Origin: Guyparkeria hydrothermalis | GTDB lineage: Bacteria; Pseudomonadota; Gammaproteobacteria; Halothiobacillales; Halothiobacillaceae | DNA: 64,000 bases | NCBI RefSeq assembly: GCF_023555375.1 | Contig: NZ_JAJSEE010000005.1 | Coordinates: forward strand, 167,267-231,266 | Direction of reading: 5' to 3' | Part shown: in pieces, positions 8,673 through 17,738 of the stretch | Position numbering within the stretch: position 1 is the stretch's first letter | Layout: the number at the start of each line of letters is the position of its first letter | Notes under the pieces: generated by a model | Database searches by the model: none | Told to the model about the DNA's origin: nothing | Seen by the model: only the letters and a program-made list of their open reading frames with translations | Translations under genes and position numbers: made by a program

Positions 8673-10712
8673 TCAGGCCTCGGTGCCGGTTGCCGGGCTG
8701 TCGAGGTTGAGCGTCAGGTGCTCGTCGGGGATGCGATCGGCGCCCCAGGTGCGGTGCACCATCGCGATCACGCGGTCGAGCGATTCCTGCGGTACCGAGG
8801 CGAGTTCGCCGTGCTCGAGCGGGTCGTAGTGGAAGATGTACAGACGCGAGGCGAATTCCTCGAACGGCAGGGAGGACTCGCCGAAGCGCTCGCCGCAGCC
8901 GGCCGTGCTCACCTCGACGCCATCCCCCCAGTTCTGGCCGCTGTCGTTGTTGGGGTTGTAGAAATACGCCCGCATGACGTCCTGCGGGTCGAGTGACACC
9001 CGCAACAGGGTGATCGCGTGCCAGCCGATGAAGCGCGCGGCGCTGTCGGTCGCGGCGATGCCGATCGGCTGCGGGTGGATCAGCGGCTGGTTGCCGTTGA
9101 AGTAGGGGTGGTAGCTCGCGTAGAAGTGCCGCAGGAAGTCCTCCAGCGACTCGAGCTTGCCGGTGGCGACGTCCACGTTGATGCGAAAGCCGCGCCCGGA
9201 CCACCAACCGTGGAACTCCGGGTTGATCCAGCGGTGCGGGTCGCCCTCCCGACCGATGCAGCGACGCCCCATCTCGGCGTAGATGCGGTCCAGGTGCGGT
9301 ACGACCAGCAGGGACACCGGATCGAGGTCGATCGGCAGGGTGGTGGCGACGCCGCTGAGCGAGGCCATCGAGGAGATCGGCTGGCCCTCGAAGTGGATGA
9401 TGATCTCGTCGTCGCGCGCCGCCCAGGCCACCATTTGCAGCAGGTAGTCGGGGTCGTTGTAGGCCCACATCGACAGGGCGCGGGCCGACTGGCAGGTGGG
9501 GTTGTTGCCCTGGCCCACGCCCAGCGGCTGGCCCAGCATGCAGAGCACCCCTTCCAGCAGGCGGGTCCGTGGCGGCACGGTCTCGCCGAAGGCGATCGCC
9601 AGGCGCTCGCGTGACCAGGCCGACAGTGGCAGGCTCAGCTGGCGCCAGAGGGCCGGGGCCACCGGTGGCTGGTAGAGGATGCCGCGCTCGAGCATCAGGG
9701 CCATCCCGTAGATGGCCTGGGCCGTCTCCGCGAACACCGCCTGGTCGATCAGCGCGTGCACCAGCTCGCTGTAGCACAGCAGGCAGTCCCGGCCGGTCGA
9801 CGACAGCCCCATGGCCTCGGACAGCAGGTGATCGCCGTGATCGGCCAGATGGCGGAGCAGCACGGCGTGGTAGGGCGAGACCAGCCCGGTATCGTGCATG
9901 GCCCGCGCGAACCCGGTCGCCTCGTTCTGCAGGGCCACGCCGTCCATGCGTTCCAGCCGGTCGCGGTAGATCTCGACACCGGGGTCCTCGCGGCAGGCCT
10001 GGGTGGGGCCGAACAGGCTGCTGACCAGGCGGTCGGCACCCTGGCCGCTGCTGCCGAGGTCGATGTCGGGGTTGGCCTGGCAGATCGCGATCTGCGTGAT
10101 CATCTGCTTGACCGGCTCGGTCTGGATCGGCCGTTGCTGCAGGATCCGCCAGATCTCCTCGATCAACTGGTCGACGATGTGCTCGTAGCCGATCCGCTCA
10201 GCCAGGTGGCCGAGCAGGGCGCGAGCGAGCTGGGCGAGCCGTCCCTGGCTCTCGCGCTCGGCCTCGCTGGGCGGCATGAACAGCCGTTGCAGGTTAATCG
10301 CCAGCACCTGGGTGAGGTGATGGTGGGCGTTCTCCGCCGAGAGCGTGGGATGGAGGTAGGCGCCCCGGGCTACCGCGAGGATGCGCAGGTCACTGAGGGC
10401 CTCGATCACCACGGTATCCGCATCATGGCTACCCAGCGCATGCGCGGAGAGCGACGGGATCAGGATCTCGGGCCAGGCCCAGTCCGAGCCGGTGAAGGTG
10501 CCGGCGGCCTCGATGGCCTGGGCACGTGCCTCGATGGCCGCCGGGCCGCCTTCCTGCAGCAGCACCCGCTTGGCCCCGTCCAACACCCGACGGAGCCGCG
10601 TGGGCTTGGAGAAATCGGGCGCGGAGTCGAGGGCTTCGATCGCCTCGTCGAGTCGTTGCAGAAGGCCGGGCAGGAGGGCCCCGGGCGCTTGGTCGTCGAC
10701 GTCGCTGGTCAC
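8673..10712 (-). CDS. Uncharacterised 679-residue protein, possible papain-fold domain, partner of ATP-grasp gene
   Basis: I do not recognise a named family. The N-terminal half is helical with no signal peptide. The C-terminal half has GQGNNPTCQSARALSMWAYN (about 402), GWHAITLLRV (about 568) and AYFYNPNNDSGQNWGD (about 590). This order of Gln/Cys, His and Asn-x-Trp resembles the catalytic layout of papain-like peptidases or transglutaminases, but it is motif-level inference. It starts 33 bases after the stop of the ATP-grasp gene and is surely co-transcribed with it. A role in peptide or amide-bond chemistry together with the ATP-grasp enzyme is possible. It converges with rsmJ. Confidence 0.8.
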   Translation of the reverse strand: MTSDVDDQAPGALLPGLLQRLDEAIEALDSAPDFSKPTRLRRVLDGAKRVLLQEGGPAAIEARAQAIEAAGTFTGSDWAWPEILIPSLSAHALGSHDADTVVIEALSDLRILAVARGAYLHPTLSAENAHHHLTQVLAINLQRLFMPPSEAERESQGRLAQLARALLGHLAERIGYEHIVDQLIEEIWRILQQRPIQTEPVKQMITQIAICQANPDIDLGSSGQGADRLVSSLFGPTQACREDPGVEIYRDRLERMDGVALQNEATGFARAMHDTGLVSPYHAVLLRHLADHGDHLLSEAMGLSSTGRDCLLCYSELVHALIDQAVFAETAQAIYGMALMLERGILYQPPVAPALWRQLSLPLSAWSRERLAIAFGETVPPRTRLLEGVLCMLGQPLGVGQGNNPTCQSARALSMWAYNDPDYLLQMVAWAARDDEIIIHFEGQPISSMASLSGVATTLPIDLDPVSLLVVPHLDRIYAEMGRRCIGREGDPHRWINPEFHGWWSGRGFRINVDVATGKLESLEDFLRHFYASYHPYFNGNQPLIHPQPIGIAATDSAARFIGWHAITLLRVSLDPQDVMRAYFYNPNNDSGQNWGDGVEVSTAGCGERFGESSLPFEEFASRLYIFHYDPLEHGELASVPQESLDRVIAMVHRTWGADRIPDEHLTLNLDSPATGTEA

Positions 10713-10745
10713 GTGGGAACCTCATCCCCGGGAATTGCCGCCGGA

Positions 10746-11969
10746 TTATACATAGAAGTCCAGGTCCTCCTGGCGCTTGAGCAGGTCGCGCATCGTGTGC
10801 GGATCGTCGCCGAAGAAGTAGATCAGGCCCCAGTGCGTGCCGAAGGCCGTGCGCTTGGTGACGGTTTCTTCGATCGGCGGGGTCAGTTCATGCGACTCGA
10901 AGTAGGGGTGGTCCTCGGTCTCGGCCGGCATCTCGAGCTTGCTGACCACGCGCCGACGCGGGTAGACGCCGAAACAGCCGGCCACGCCCTTGGCGTCCAC
11001 GACTTCCTTGGGGAAGAACGCGGTGATTTCCTTCTCGGTGGTCTTGGGGTCGAACGACAGGATCAGGCCCTGGTAGGCGTTGAAACCGTAGGCCCGCTCG
11101 AGCAGTTCGAAGACCTTGAAGCCCGGCGGGCGGTAGGCCACCTCGCCAAAATACATCTCGCCGTCGTTGGTGACGAAGTACTCCGGGTGGACGAAGCCGA
11201 ATTCGATGTCGAAGGTCTTGATCAGCTTCTCGATCTGGGCGGTGATCTGCTCGCGGTACTTTTCCAGCTCCGGGGTGGCCGGTACGAACCCCGAATAGCC
11301 CAGCGTGACGTACTCGGAGATGTTGAGAAAGCGGATCTTGCCGTTGTGGACCCAGGCCTCGACCGCGAACTCCCAGCCGTCGAGATGGGATTCCATCAAT
11401 ACCGGGAATTCCTCGTCCGGGATGGTATCGACCTCGTCGGGCGTCCGGATCACGCGGTGACCCAGGCAGCCCGCCTTGTCGAAGGCCTTGAGGTGGATCG
11501 GGTCGTTGGGATCGCCGTCGAGCTTGAGCAGGGTCTGGTTGACCCGCTTGAGGAAACGCACCACGTCCTCCTTGTCGTGGGCCTCCTCGAAGATGCCCAC
11601 GCGAATGCCGCCCAGCTGGGCGCGACGCTTCATCAGCGCCTTGTCGCGCAACAGCATGGCCTGGCCGAACAACTTGGGCTTGTCGAGCAGCACGGAGTTG
11701 ATCGCCCCGGCCCATTCGACCGTCTCCTCGTAGAGCGGGATCGCCACGTCCACGCCCTTTTCCTGCAGGGTGTGCGCGATCTCCATCGAGCGGTCGTTCA
11801 GCCGCTCGAAGTTCCACGGGATGTAGGGAATGTCGTGCTTCTCGCAATATTCCTCGGCCCAGTCGGGGGCGACCACGACGTAGCGGCGATCGAAGGTCTC
11901 GGCGGCCTCGACCGCGTTGAGCGACCAGCCGAGCAGCGCGACAAAACCTTTGTCGGGATTCTTCTCCAT
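10746..11969 (-). CDS. ATP-grasp domain protein (carboxylate-amine ligase-like)
   Basis: A 407-residue cytosolic protein with an ATP-grasp layout. An N-terminal Rossmann-like part opens with FVALLGWSLNAVEAAE. The lid and ATP-binding part include LKAFDKAGCLGHRVI and FPVLMESHLDGWEFAVEAW. The metal-binding end is FGFVHPEYFVTNDGEMYFGEVAYRPPG (about 270-296). Such enzymes activate a carboxylate as acyl phosphate and ligate an amine or thiol. The substrate is unknown. The start ATG at 11969 has AGAGGT upstream; a 21-codon upstream extension has no support. It is first of a two-gene unit with the 679-residue protein. Confidence 0.85.
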   Translation of the reverse strand: MEKNPDKGFVALLGWSLNAVEAAETFDRRYVVVAPDWAEEYCEKHDIPYIPWNFERLNDRSMEIAHTLQEKGVDVAIPLYEETVEWAGAINSVLLDKPKLFGQAMLLRDKALMKRRAQLGGIRVGIFEEAHDKEDVVRFLKRVNQTLLKLDGDPNDPIHLKAFDKAGCLGHRVIRTPDEVDTIPDEEFPVLMESHLDGWEFAVEAWVHNGKIRFLNISEYVTLGYSGFVPATPELEKYREQITAQIEKLIKTFDIEFGFVHPEYFVTNDGEMYFGEVAYRPPGFKVFELLERAYGFNAYQGLILSFDPKTTEKEITAFFPKEVVDAKGVAGCFGVYPRRRVVSKLEMPAETEDHPYFESHELTPPIEETVTKRTAFGTHWGLIYFFGDDPHTMRDLLKRQEDLDFYV

Positions 11970-12058
11970 GGGGTACCTCTGATTCGTGCGAAATGGAATG
12001 TCGAGCCGACACGGGCTTACCGGCACGTCCATTTGTGCCGCGCGAATCGGGAAAGCCA

Positions 12059-12228
12059 GGGAAACTCTGCACGGATGCCATGCCGCTCTGGCTGGGCGCG
12101 CCTTGAGCCGGGCACTGCTGCGTTGTCGTCCGAGGATGCGGTAATCACCCTTCCACGGCGGACGAGCGCCTTGTATCCGCCCGGCTCAAGGCACGCTTCA
12201 GCGGTATGGCATCCGTGCAGAGTTTCCC
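12059..12228 (+). repeat. Cloverleaf intergenic repeat, copy 3 (arm B only)
   Basis: The outer stem GGGAAACTCTGCACGGATGCC pairs with GGCATCCGTGCAGAGTTTCCC. The right side matches the left at the A-to-G change (CGGATG/CATCCG), unlike CGAATG/CATTCG in other copies. Arm A is missing and the sequence passes straight to arm B (CGCGCCTTGAGCCGGGC). It lies upstream of both the ATP-grasp gene and the DUF4174 gene. Confidence 0.88.
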
Positions 12229-12393
12229 TCAGGCATAGAGCCTAGTCGACAAGGCATGGCTACGCGGACCGGATATCGAGTGGCCCGCCGATATTGGCGC
12301 CCCGGAACCCCTGTACCCGGGACTTGTTGCCGCCAAGACGGTCGGCGGGTTCAGGTCTACCCTCGTTACCTGATCCAGTACGCCGGAGCCTCC

Positions 12394-12885
12394 ATGACTC
12401 GAACCAGCCGGACCGTTCCTCTGCTCGCCGTTCTCGCCACCGCCCTGAGCGTCGTGGCCCCCTCTGCCTGGGCCGGTGACTACTGGGAGGAACTCGCGTG
12501 GCAGGTGCGCCCGCTCGTGCTCGTCGACGGGGACGGGTCTGCCGATGATTGGGCCGAGCGGCTGCTGGCGGCGCGTTGCGCGATGGCCGAACGACGTATC
12601 CACTGGCTGACGATCGGCGCGGATGGCCGGGTGTGGCGCCGATTCGGCGGGACCGACGAGGCCCAGGTCGAGCGGACGCGGCTGGACGAGAGCGCAGCGG
12701 GGGATGTCCGCGACCAGGTGGGATGGTCGGCCGGGGACAAGACCGCCTTGGTGCTGTTCGGGCTGGACGGGCAAGAAAAGTACCGCGGCCGTCCCGACTC
12801 GCTCGAGACGATCTGGTCGCTGATCGACCGCATGCCGATGCGGCGGGCCGAGATGGCGCGCGAACCGGACGACTGCGCCGACTGA
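12394..12885 (+). CDS. Secreted DUF4174 protein
   Basis: A 163-residue protein with a signal peptide (MTRTSRTVPLLAVLATALSV, cleavage after SAWA near residue 29), so probably periplasmic. The mature part matches the DUF4174 pattern: WQVRPLVLVDGDG near the start, TALVLFGLDGQEKYR, and the closing LIDRMPMRRAEM. This domain is thioredoxin-like in outline but no CxxC is seen. The function is unknown. The ATG has GGAG 6 bases upstream. A DsrE-like gene follows 155 bases downstream, and the pair is bracketed by two arm-B-only repeats. Confidence 0.8.
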   Translation: MTRTSRTVPLLAVLATALSVVAPSAWAGDYWEELAWQVRPLVLVDGDGSADDWAERLLAARCAMAERRIHWLTIGADGRVWRRFGGTDEAQVERTRLDESAAGDVRDQVGWSAGDKTALVLFGLDGQEKYRGRPDSLETIWSLIDRMPMRRAEMAREPDDCAD

Positions 12886-13040
12886 GACCGGCATATCGCT
12901 CGACATGACCGGAATCAGAAAATTCGATTGAGCGGATATTGATTCGAGTGACGCATCGCGCAAGGATGACAGGTGAGGCTAATCGTTTGCCGGCTTGGTT
13001 TTGTCGGCCCCATCAATCGGCCCCATCAAGGAGGAATCCC

Positions 13041-13553
13041 ATGATCCGTCGTGTCACCCGTCTTCTTCGGGCCGCCGGTCTCGCCATGGCCGCGCTTGCG
13101 CTCGCGCCGACCGTGGCCGCCGAGAACTTGCACAACCGCGCCGCCATCGGTGGTCTGGAGAACATCAAGGCCGTCTACGACGTGCGCAAGTCCAACCCCA
13201 ATGCGCTCGACATGTACCTCAAGGCCATCATCACCAATGTCGAGAACCTGGAGAAGGAGGGCGTGCAGGCCGATCTGGTCATGGTGTTCATCTCCCACTC
13301 GGTGAAGTTCATCAACACCGAGCCGACCATGGAGACCGAGGCCGACTATGGCGACGCGCTGGCCAGCATCGCCCGGAGCATCGAGACCCTGCAGGACCTG
13401 GGGGTGCGCATCGAGGCCTGCAATGGCGCCACGCGGGCGTTCAACGTCGACAACGACACCCTGCTGCCGGGCATCGAGCCGGTGCGTTCCGGCTTTATCT
13501 CGCTGATGGGCTATCAGAACAACGGCTACGCCCTGATCCCCGTGTACGATTAA
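13041..13553 (+). CDS. Periplasmic DsrE-like sulfur-relay family protein
   Basis: A 170-residue product with a signal peptide ending VAAE near residue 28. The mature part has the DsrE/F fold pattern: KAVYDVRKSN strand, ADLVMVFISHSVKFI, a helix, and VRIEACNGATRAF with a single conserved cysteine (about 131). Cytosolic DsrE proteins pass sulfane sulfur on such a cysteine. Periplasmic versions are poorly characterised. AAGGAGGA precedes the ATG, and a 13-base tandem duplication (TCGGCCCCATCAA twice, 13004-13029) lies just before it. The repeat copy at 13554 starts directly after the stop, and a terminator follows at 13762. Confidence 0.85.
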   Translation: MIRRVTRLLRAAGLAMAALALAPTVAAENLHNRAAIGGLENIKAVYDVRKSNPNALDMYLKAIITNVENLEKEGVQADLVMVFISHSVKFINTEPTMETEADYGDALASIARSIETLQDLGVRIEACNGATRAFNVDNDTLLPGIEPVRSGFISLMGYQNNGYALIPVYD

Positions 13554-13738
13554 GGGAACGGCCGGCGCGGGTTCGATACCACTCTGGCTCATAGAGCCCC
13601 GTCGGGCACGTCTTGAGCCGGGCATCTGCTGCGTTGCCGTTCTTGGAAAGGGAATCACCCTTCCACGGCGAACGGTCGCCTTGCATCTACCCGGCTCAAG
13701 GCGTGCAGAGCGGCATCGAATCCGCGCCGTCCGTTCCC
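13554..13738 (+). repeat. Cloverleaf intergenic repeat, copy 4 (arm B only, new outer stem)
   Basis: The outer stem is GGGAACGG-CGGCGCGG-TTCGAT pairing with ATCGAA-CCGCGCCG-CCGTTCCC. Apart from GGGAA it is unrelated in sequence to the other copies, yet it is almost fully complementary. Arm A is replaced by a short AGAGCCCCGTCGGGC stretch. Arm B is typical (TCTTGAGCCGGGCATCTGC). The element begins on the base after the DsrE stop codon. Confidence 0.85.
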
Positions 13739-13761
13739 GGGAACGGCACTGCCGGATATCA

Positions 13762-13783
13762 CCCGCCTTCAGGGCGGGTTTTT
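13762..13783 (+). terminator. Intrinsic terminator after DsrE-like gene
   Basis: CCCGCC-TTCAG-GGCGGG followed by TTTTT, downstream of repeat copy 4 and 25 bases before the patatin gene start. Confidence 0.75.
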
Positions 13784-13807
13784 CGATGGAACGAGAGGAA
13801 CGAAACC

Positions 13808-14746
13808 ATGACCGACGGCAAACCGACGATCGGCCTGGCACTGGGCAGCGGGGCGGCCCGTGGCTGGGCGCACATCGGCGTGATCCAGGCATTGGAAGCG
13901 GCCGGCATCCGTCCGGCGATGGTGGCCGGTTGCTCGATCGGCGCGTTGGTCGGGGCCGGGTACGCCGGCGAGTCGATGGACAAGCTCGAGGCCTGGGCTC
14001 GCGGCATTCGCTCCTGGGACGTGATGCGCCTGCTCGACGTGCGCCTCGGTGGCGGGCTGATCGAGGGCGATAACCTGATGCGCTCGCTAGCCAAGCAGGT
14101 CGAGCCCGTCGATATCGAGACGCTGCGCGTGCCGTTCGCGGCGGTCGCCACCGATCTCGAGGCTGGTCGCGAGGTCTGGCTGCGCGAGGGCAGCCTGATG
14201 GATGCCGTGCGCGCGTCGATCGCGGTGCCCGGGCTGATGTCGCCGGTGCGCAACCAGGGCCGCTGGCTGGTCGACGGCGGGCTGACCGACCCGGTGCCGG
14301 TCTCGTTGTGCCGCGCGCTGGGTGCGGACGTGGTGATCGCGGTGAACCTCAACAGCGACCTGGTCGGCCGTCACATCCGCGACATCCGCGGGGCGGCGCG
14401 CCACGACACCGACAACGACAGCGGGCTGCGCAAGTGGGTCGACGGCCTGGACGAGCGCTTCCTCGACGGCCGGATCGGCAAGTGGCTGGAAGAGCGCGGC
14501 AAGGACGAACCGACGCCCGGCATGCTCGACGTGATGGCCGGCGCAATCAACATCATGCAGGACCGCATCACAAGAAGCCGCATGGCCGGCGATCCGCCCG
14601 AGCTGCTGATCTCGCCCAAGCTCTCGCACATCGGCCTGCTCGAGTTCGAGCGCGCCGCCGAGACCATCGAGGTCGGCCGCAAGGCCGCCGAGCGGGCGCT
14701 CGATGGCAGTGACCTCGTCCCGGAGGTGGGCGGAACGTCAGGTTGA
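13808..14746 (+). CDS. rssA: Patatin-like phospholipase, RssA/NTE family
   Basis: A 312-residue putative serine hydrolase. The oxyanion loop GSGAARGWAHIGVIQAL, the nucleophile elbow GCSIGALVG (Ser about residue 43) and the catalytic Asp in VDGGLTDPVPV (about 155) form the patatin Ser-Asp dyad. This matches the bacterial RssA/YlbK group, which acts on phospholipid or acyl esters; the physiological substrate is unknown. No signal peptide is seen. The ATG at 13808 is chosen because the preceding frame runs through the repeat. Confidence 0.88.
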   Translation: MTDGKPTIGLALGSGAARGWAHIGVIQALEAAGIRPAMVAGCSIGALVGAGYAGESMDKLEAWARGIRSWDVMRLLDVRLGGGLIEGDNLMRSLAKQVEPVDIETLRVPFAAVATDLEAGREVWLREGSLMDAVRASIAVPGLMSPVRNQGRWLVDGGLTDPVPVSLCRALGADVVIAVNLNSDLVGRHIRDIRGAARHDTDNDSGLRKWVDGLDERFLDGRIGKWLEERGKDEPTPGMLDVMAGAINIMQDRITRSRMAGDPPELLISPKLSHIGLLEFERAAETIEVGRKAAERALDGSDLVPEVGGTSG

Positions 14747-14864
14747 CGAGGCCAGAGGGAAGACGGTAGAGGAAAGATGTCAGAGGGGAGAGGGCTGGGA
14801 AATTCCGGCAGCGAATGCCCCCTTTCTGATCCCTGCTATCTGACGTCTGGTTTCTCCCGGCCCG

Positions 14865-15416
14865 TCACCAGACCAGGTCGTCCGGCACCTGATGTTCGGC
14901 GTAGGCCTCGTCGCGGATCTCCCCGCCGGAGGGCAGGGCGACCAGGAAGGCCGGGTCGCGCTGGGCGATCTTCTCGGCGGTCTGCGCCGACACGATGTAG
15001 TAGCGCTTGTCCCAGGTGGCCAGTCGCAGCTTGCGGGTGGCCAGGCCGCGACGCAGGCGGGCGTTGACCGGCAGGCTCAACACGCGGAACTGGTCGGCGA
15101 AGTGGAACGGCTCGCCGTGGCTGGGCAGTTTCTCGGCGTGATCGAGGATGAGCTGGCGTATCTCGGCGCGCTGGGCGCGGCGCTGCTCGGCCTCGCGCTG
15201 GCGCGCCCCGGCTTCGCGCGCCTGGCGGCGCTCACGCTCGAGCTTCTCGGCGGCGGCCTTCTTGGCCGCCTCGATCTCGGCAGGCGGTTTGGTGTTCGCG
15301 TCCTTGTCGTGGCGACTGACGCGTCCCCAGGCGGATTTCTTCTGCTTGGGTTGCTTGCCGCCCTTCTTGGCCAGGCCTGCCTTGAGTAACTGATCCTGAA
15401 GCGATGCCTTGCTCAT
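14865..15416 (-). CDS. DUF2058 family protein (YaiL-like)
   Basis: A 183-residue basic cytosolic protein opening with SLQDQLLKAGLAKKGG, then a long charged coiled-coil stretch (about 45-100) rich in Arg, Glu and Ala. The C-terminus (DKRYYIVSAQTAEKIAQRDP) is the conserved DUF2058 part. The E. coli homologue YaiL is a nucleoprotein-like protein of unclear role. The gap to the patatin gene (14747-14864) has only imperfect inverted GGGGAG/CCCCCT stretches. Confidence 0.85.
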   Translation of the reverse strand: MSKASLQDQLLKAGLAKKGGKQPKQKKSAWGRVSRHDKDANTKPPAEIEAAKKAAAEKLERERRQAREAGARQREAEQRRAQRAEIRQLILDHAEKLPSHGEPFHFADQFRVLSLPVNARLRRGLATRKLRLATWDKRYYIVSAQTAEKIAQRDPAFLVALPSGGEIRDEAYAEHQVPDDLVW

Positions 15417-15474
15417 GATGGTTCGCGATGCCGGTCGGTGAAACGGGTCGGCAGTCTACCAGCACGCCCGCTTC

Positions 15475-15744
15475 GGGAAACTCTGCACGAATGCCATGCC
15501 ACTCTGGCCTGGCGAGTCGTTCGTGATCAAGGCGCGATGTCGCCGGCGTGCCGGTGGCCACGTCCAGACATCGCAATGCAGAGCACGGGCGACTCGCCAG
15601 GCCACGCAGGGCGCATCTTGAGCCGGACATCGGCTGCGTTGTCGTCCGAGGATGCGAGAACCACCCTTCCGCGGCGGACGAGCGCCTTGCATCGGCCCGG
15701 CTCAAGGCGCGCTTCAGTGGTATGGCATTCGTGCAGAGTTTCCC
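15475..15744 (+). repeat. Cloverleaf intergenic repeat, copy 5 (arms A+B)
   Basis: The best-preserved full copy. The outer stem GGGAAACTCTGCACGAATGC pairs with GCATTCGTGCAGAGTTTCCC, arm A pairs GGCGAGTCG with CGACTCGCC, and arm B pairs CTTGAGCCGG with CCGGCTCAAG. It fills the gap between the pyruvate kinase stop (15754) and the DUF2058 gene start (15416). Confidence 0.92.
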
Positions 15745-15753
15745 TCGCAGGGA

Positions 15754-17625
15754 TCACGGCGCGGCGCGTTCGGCGGGGTCGTCCGGCCGGATCAGGCATT
15801 GCAGCGGCGCAAGCTGCGCGGTCTTCTTGTGCTGATGACGGTGCATGCGCTGCACGATCTCGACCAGGATGCGTACGGCCCGTTCGATGTAGGGCCCCTT
15901 GTTGAGCATGATGCATTCGGCCCGTTCGGCCATCGCGGCGTCGGTGAGTTCGGGGCGCGAGATGCTGCCCTTCTTTGCCAGCGTCTCCAGCACCTGGGTG
16001 GCCCAGATCACCGGCGTGCGTGCCGCCTCGGTCAACCAGAGCAGGGTTTCCTGAGCCTCGATCATCGCCTCGGGGTCCAGTTCCACGGCCAGGTCGCCGC
16101 GGGCGATCATGATGCCCAGCGGTCGCCGGTCGAGCGCGGCGAGCATGATTTCCGGCAGGTTGGACACGGCTCGGCGGGTCTCGATCTTGGCGACGATCGG
16201 CATCCCCGCGGCTCCTCGCGCGTCCAGTTCGGCCATGAGCACTCGCATGTCGTCGCCGGATTCGACGAAGGAGAAGCCCACCATGTCCGCGTGCCGGACC
16301 ACGAAATCGAGATCGGCGAGATCCTTGTCGCTCAAGGCGGGCAGATTGAGCGGGGTGTCGGGGAAGTTGAGCCCCTTGTCGGGCTTTATCGACCGGCCCT
16401 GCGGGGCGGCATGCTCGATGGTGAGGAGGGCGCCGTCGGTATCCACCTGGCTGACACGTGCGCCGATCTTGCCGTCGTCGATCCAGACCATGTCGCCGTC
16501 CGTGAGGCGTTCGAATACGCGCGGCTCGGCGCAAGGCACCCGCGCGGGCTCCAGGATGTTGCCGGTCGGGTCGATGCGGGCAGGCTCGCCCGGCGTCGGG
16601 TCGGCGGAGAGTCGCAGCGGGTCGCCCTCGAAGACGCGCACCTTGGCCGGGCGGGTGTCGAATCCCCGCGCGACGAACTGTTCGCCGGTGGCCGGGTCGT
16701 GGAACACGGTTGTCTGGTCGATGTGCGCCGGGCCGTCGAGCGCGGCGCGGAAGAAGCGCGTCGTGCCCGACGCGGCGAGGCGCATGCGCCGTTCCCGGCC
16801 CAGCGCGTCGACGAAGTACAGTTCCTGGTGATCGTGGAGTCGGTCGATCACGGCGGAATCCAGCGCCAGGTGCCAGTTGCGCCTGCGTCCCTTGCCCACG
16901 GCCTCCGAGCGCAGAAAGCCGTCGCTGATCTCGACCACCGGGGCCCGGTTGCCTTCCCAGTCGATCTCGAGCGCCTTGTGGCGACGACGGATGTCGCCGG
17001 TGCGTACCTTGTGCCCGGCGAGGTCCATGAATACCCGGCATTCCCGCCCACAACGTTCGCGGGCCGCCTTCAGATTGGCGATCATCCGGCTCCATTCGCG
17101 GGCGCTGTCATGCGCGCAGTTGATCCGGGCGCAGGTCATGCCGGCGCACAGCAGGTCCTCGATCAGGTCCGCGTCATCGGCGGCCTGGGTGGGCAACGTG
17201 ACCATGATGCGCACCCCGTGTGGGGGCTCGATGCCGAACAGGCGCCGGGTGTTGCTCTCGAGCGTTCGCTCCCCGGCGAGGAAGCGTGTCGCCGAGCCGG
17301 CTTCGGCATTGACGTCCCGGCCAGAGGCGAGACCGAGGAGGTGGATGATCGCATCAAGCGTCGCCACGACGTGGGATTCGCTGCGCCCCAGGGAGGATAA
17401 GCCGTGGGCCGCCAGCAGCGGTTGCAGCTCGCGCAGGTCCTCGGAGCGCAGGGCAAGATAGCAGGCCAGGTTCCAGCTGCTCTCGCTGGCGAGAACCGGA
17501 TCGCCCAGTTCGCGTTCGAGCCACCGGCGGGCCTGGTCGAGCACCCGTTCGCGCAGGCCGATGAGCTGGTCGAGCAGCCAGTCGATGGAGCATTCGGATA
17601 TCGGGGATCGGGTGGCGATACACAT
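15754..17625 (-). CDS. pyk: Long-form pyruvate kinase family protein
   Basis: The 623-residue product is longer than typical pyruvate kinase (about 470-480). The first 120 residues are an extra helical domain. The barrel follows, with ARINCAHDSAREW (about 155), MDLAGHKVRTG, the catalytic lysine motif VAKIETRRAVSNLPEI, IMIARGDLAVEL, PVIWATQVLETLAKKG and AECIMLNKGPY. The intervening B domain is enlarged. Predicted reaction: phosphoenolpyruvate and ADP to pyruvate and ATP. Motif changes such as GHK for GPK make the activity likely rather than certain. The start at 17625 has AGGAGGT 8 bases upstream. The allosteric C-domain looks reduced or absent. Confidence 0.85.
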   Translation of the reverse strand: MCIATRSPISECSIDWLLDQLIGLRERVLDQARRWLERELGDPVLASESSWNLACYLALRSEDLRELQPLLAAHGLSSLGRSESHVVATLDAIIHLLGLASGRDVNAEAGSATRFLAGERTLESNTRRLFGIEPPHGVRIMVTLPTQAADDADLIEDLLCAGMTCARINCAHDSAREWSRMIANLKAARERCGRECRVFMDLAGHKVRTGDIRRRHKALEIDWEGNRAPVVEISDGFLRSEAVGKGRRRNWHLALDSAVIDRLHDHQELYFVDALGRERRMRLAASGTTRFFRAALDGPAHIDQTTVFHDPATGEQFVARGFDTRPAKVRVFEGDPLRLSADPTPGEPARIDPTGNILEPARVPCAEPRVFERLTDGDMVWIDDGKIGARVSQVDTDGALLTIEHAAPQGRSIKPDKGLNFPDTPLNLPALSDKDLADLDFVVRHADMVGFSFVESGDDMRVLMAELDARGAAGMPIVAKIETRRAVSNLPEIMLAALDRRPLGIMIARGDLAVELDPEAMIEAQETLLWLTEAARTPVIWATQVLETLAKKGSISRPELTDAAMAERAECIMLNKGPYIERAVRILVEIVQRMHRHQHKKTAQLAPLQCLIRPDDPAERAAP

Positions 17626-17711
17626 GAGCGGCACCTCCTGCCTGGGAGGTCCATCGATACCATCCCGATATGACGGGTAGATGGCAGCGACGACTCCCAC
17701 GAGAAAAAGCG

Positions 17712-17738
17712 TTGACCCCGCCGCGAACGTGCTAGTAT
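17712..17738 (+). promoter_or_regulatory. Candidate sigma70 promoter of rhlE
   Basis: TTGACC (17712-17717) and TAGTAT (17733-17738) are 15 bases apart, slightly short. They lie about 200 bases upstream of rhlE, which implies a long leader. Such leaders are common in cold-inducible DEAD-box genes. No other gene is seen in 17626-17937. Confidence 0.5.

Noticed and set aside
12886..13040. GGAAT at 12911 as an ECF promoter for the DsrE-like gene at 13041
   Set aside because: At 17 bases spacing the sequence reads CGGAT rather than CGTCT, so it does not match the two promoters near 49.9 kb.
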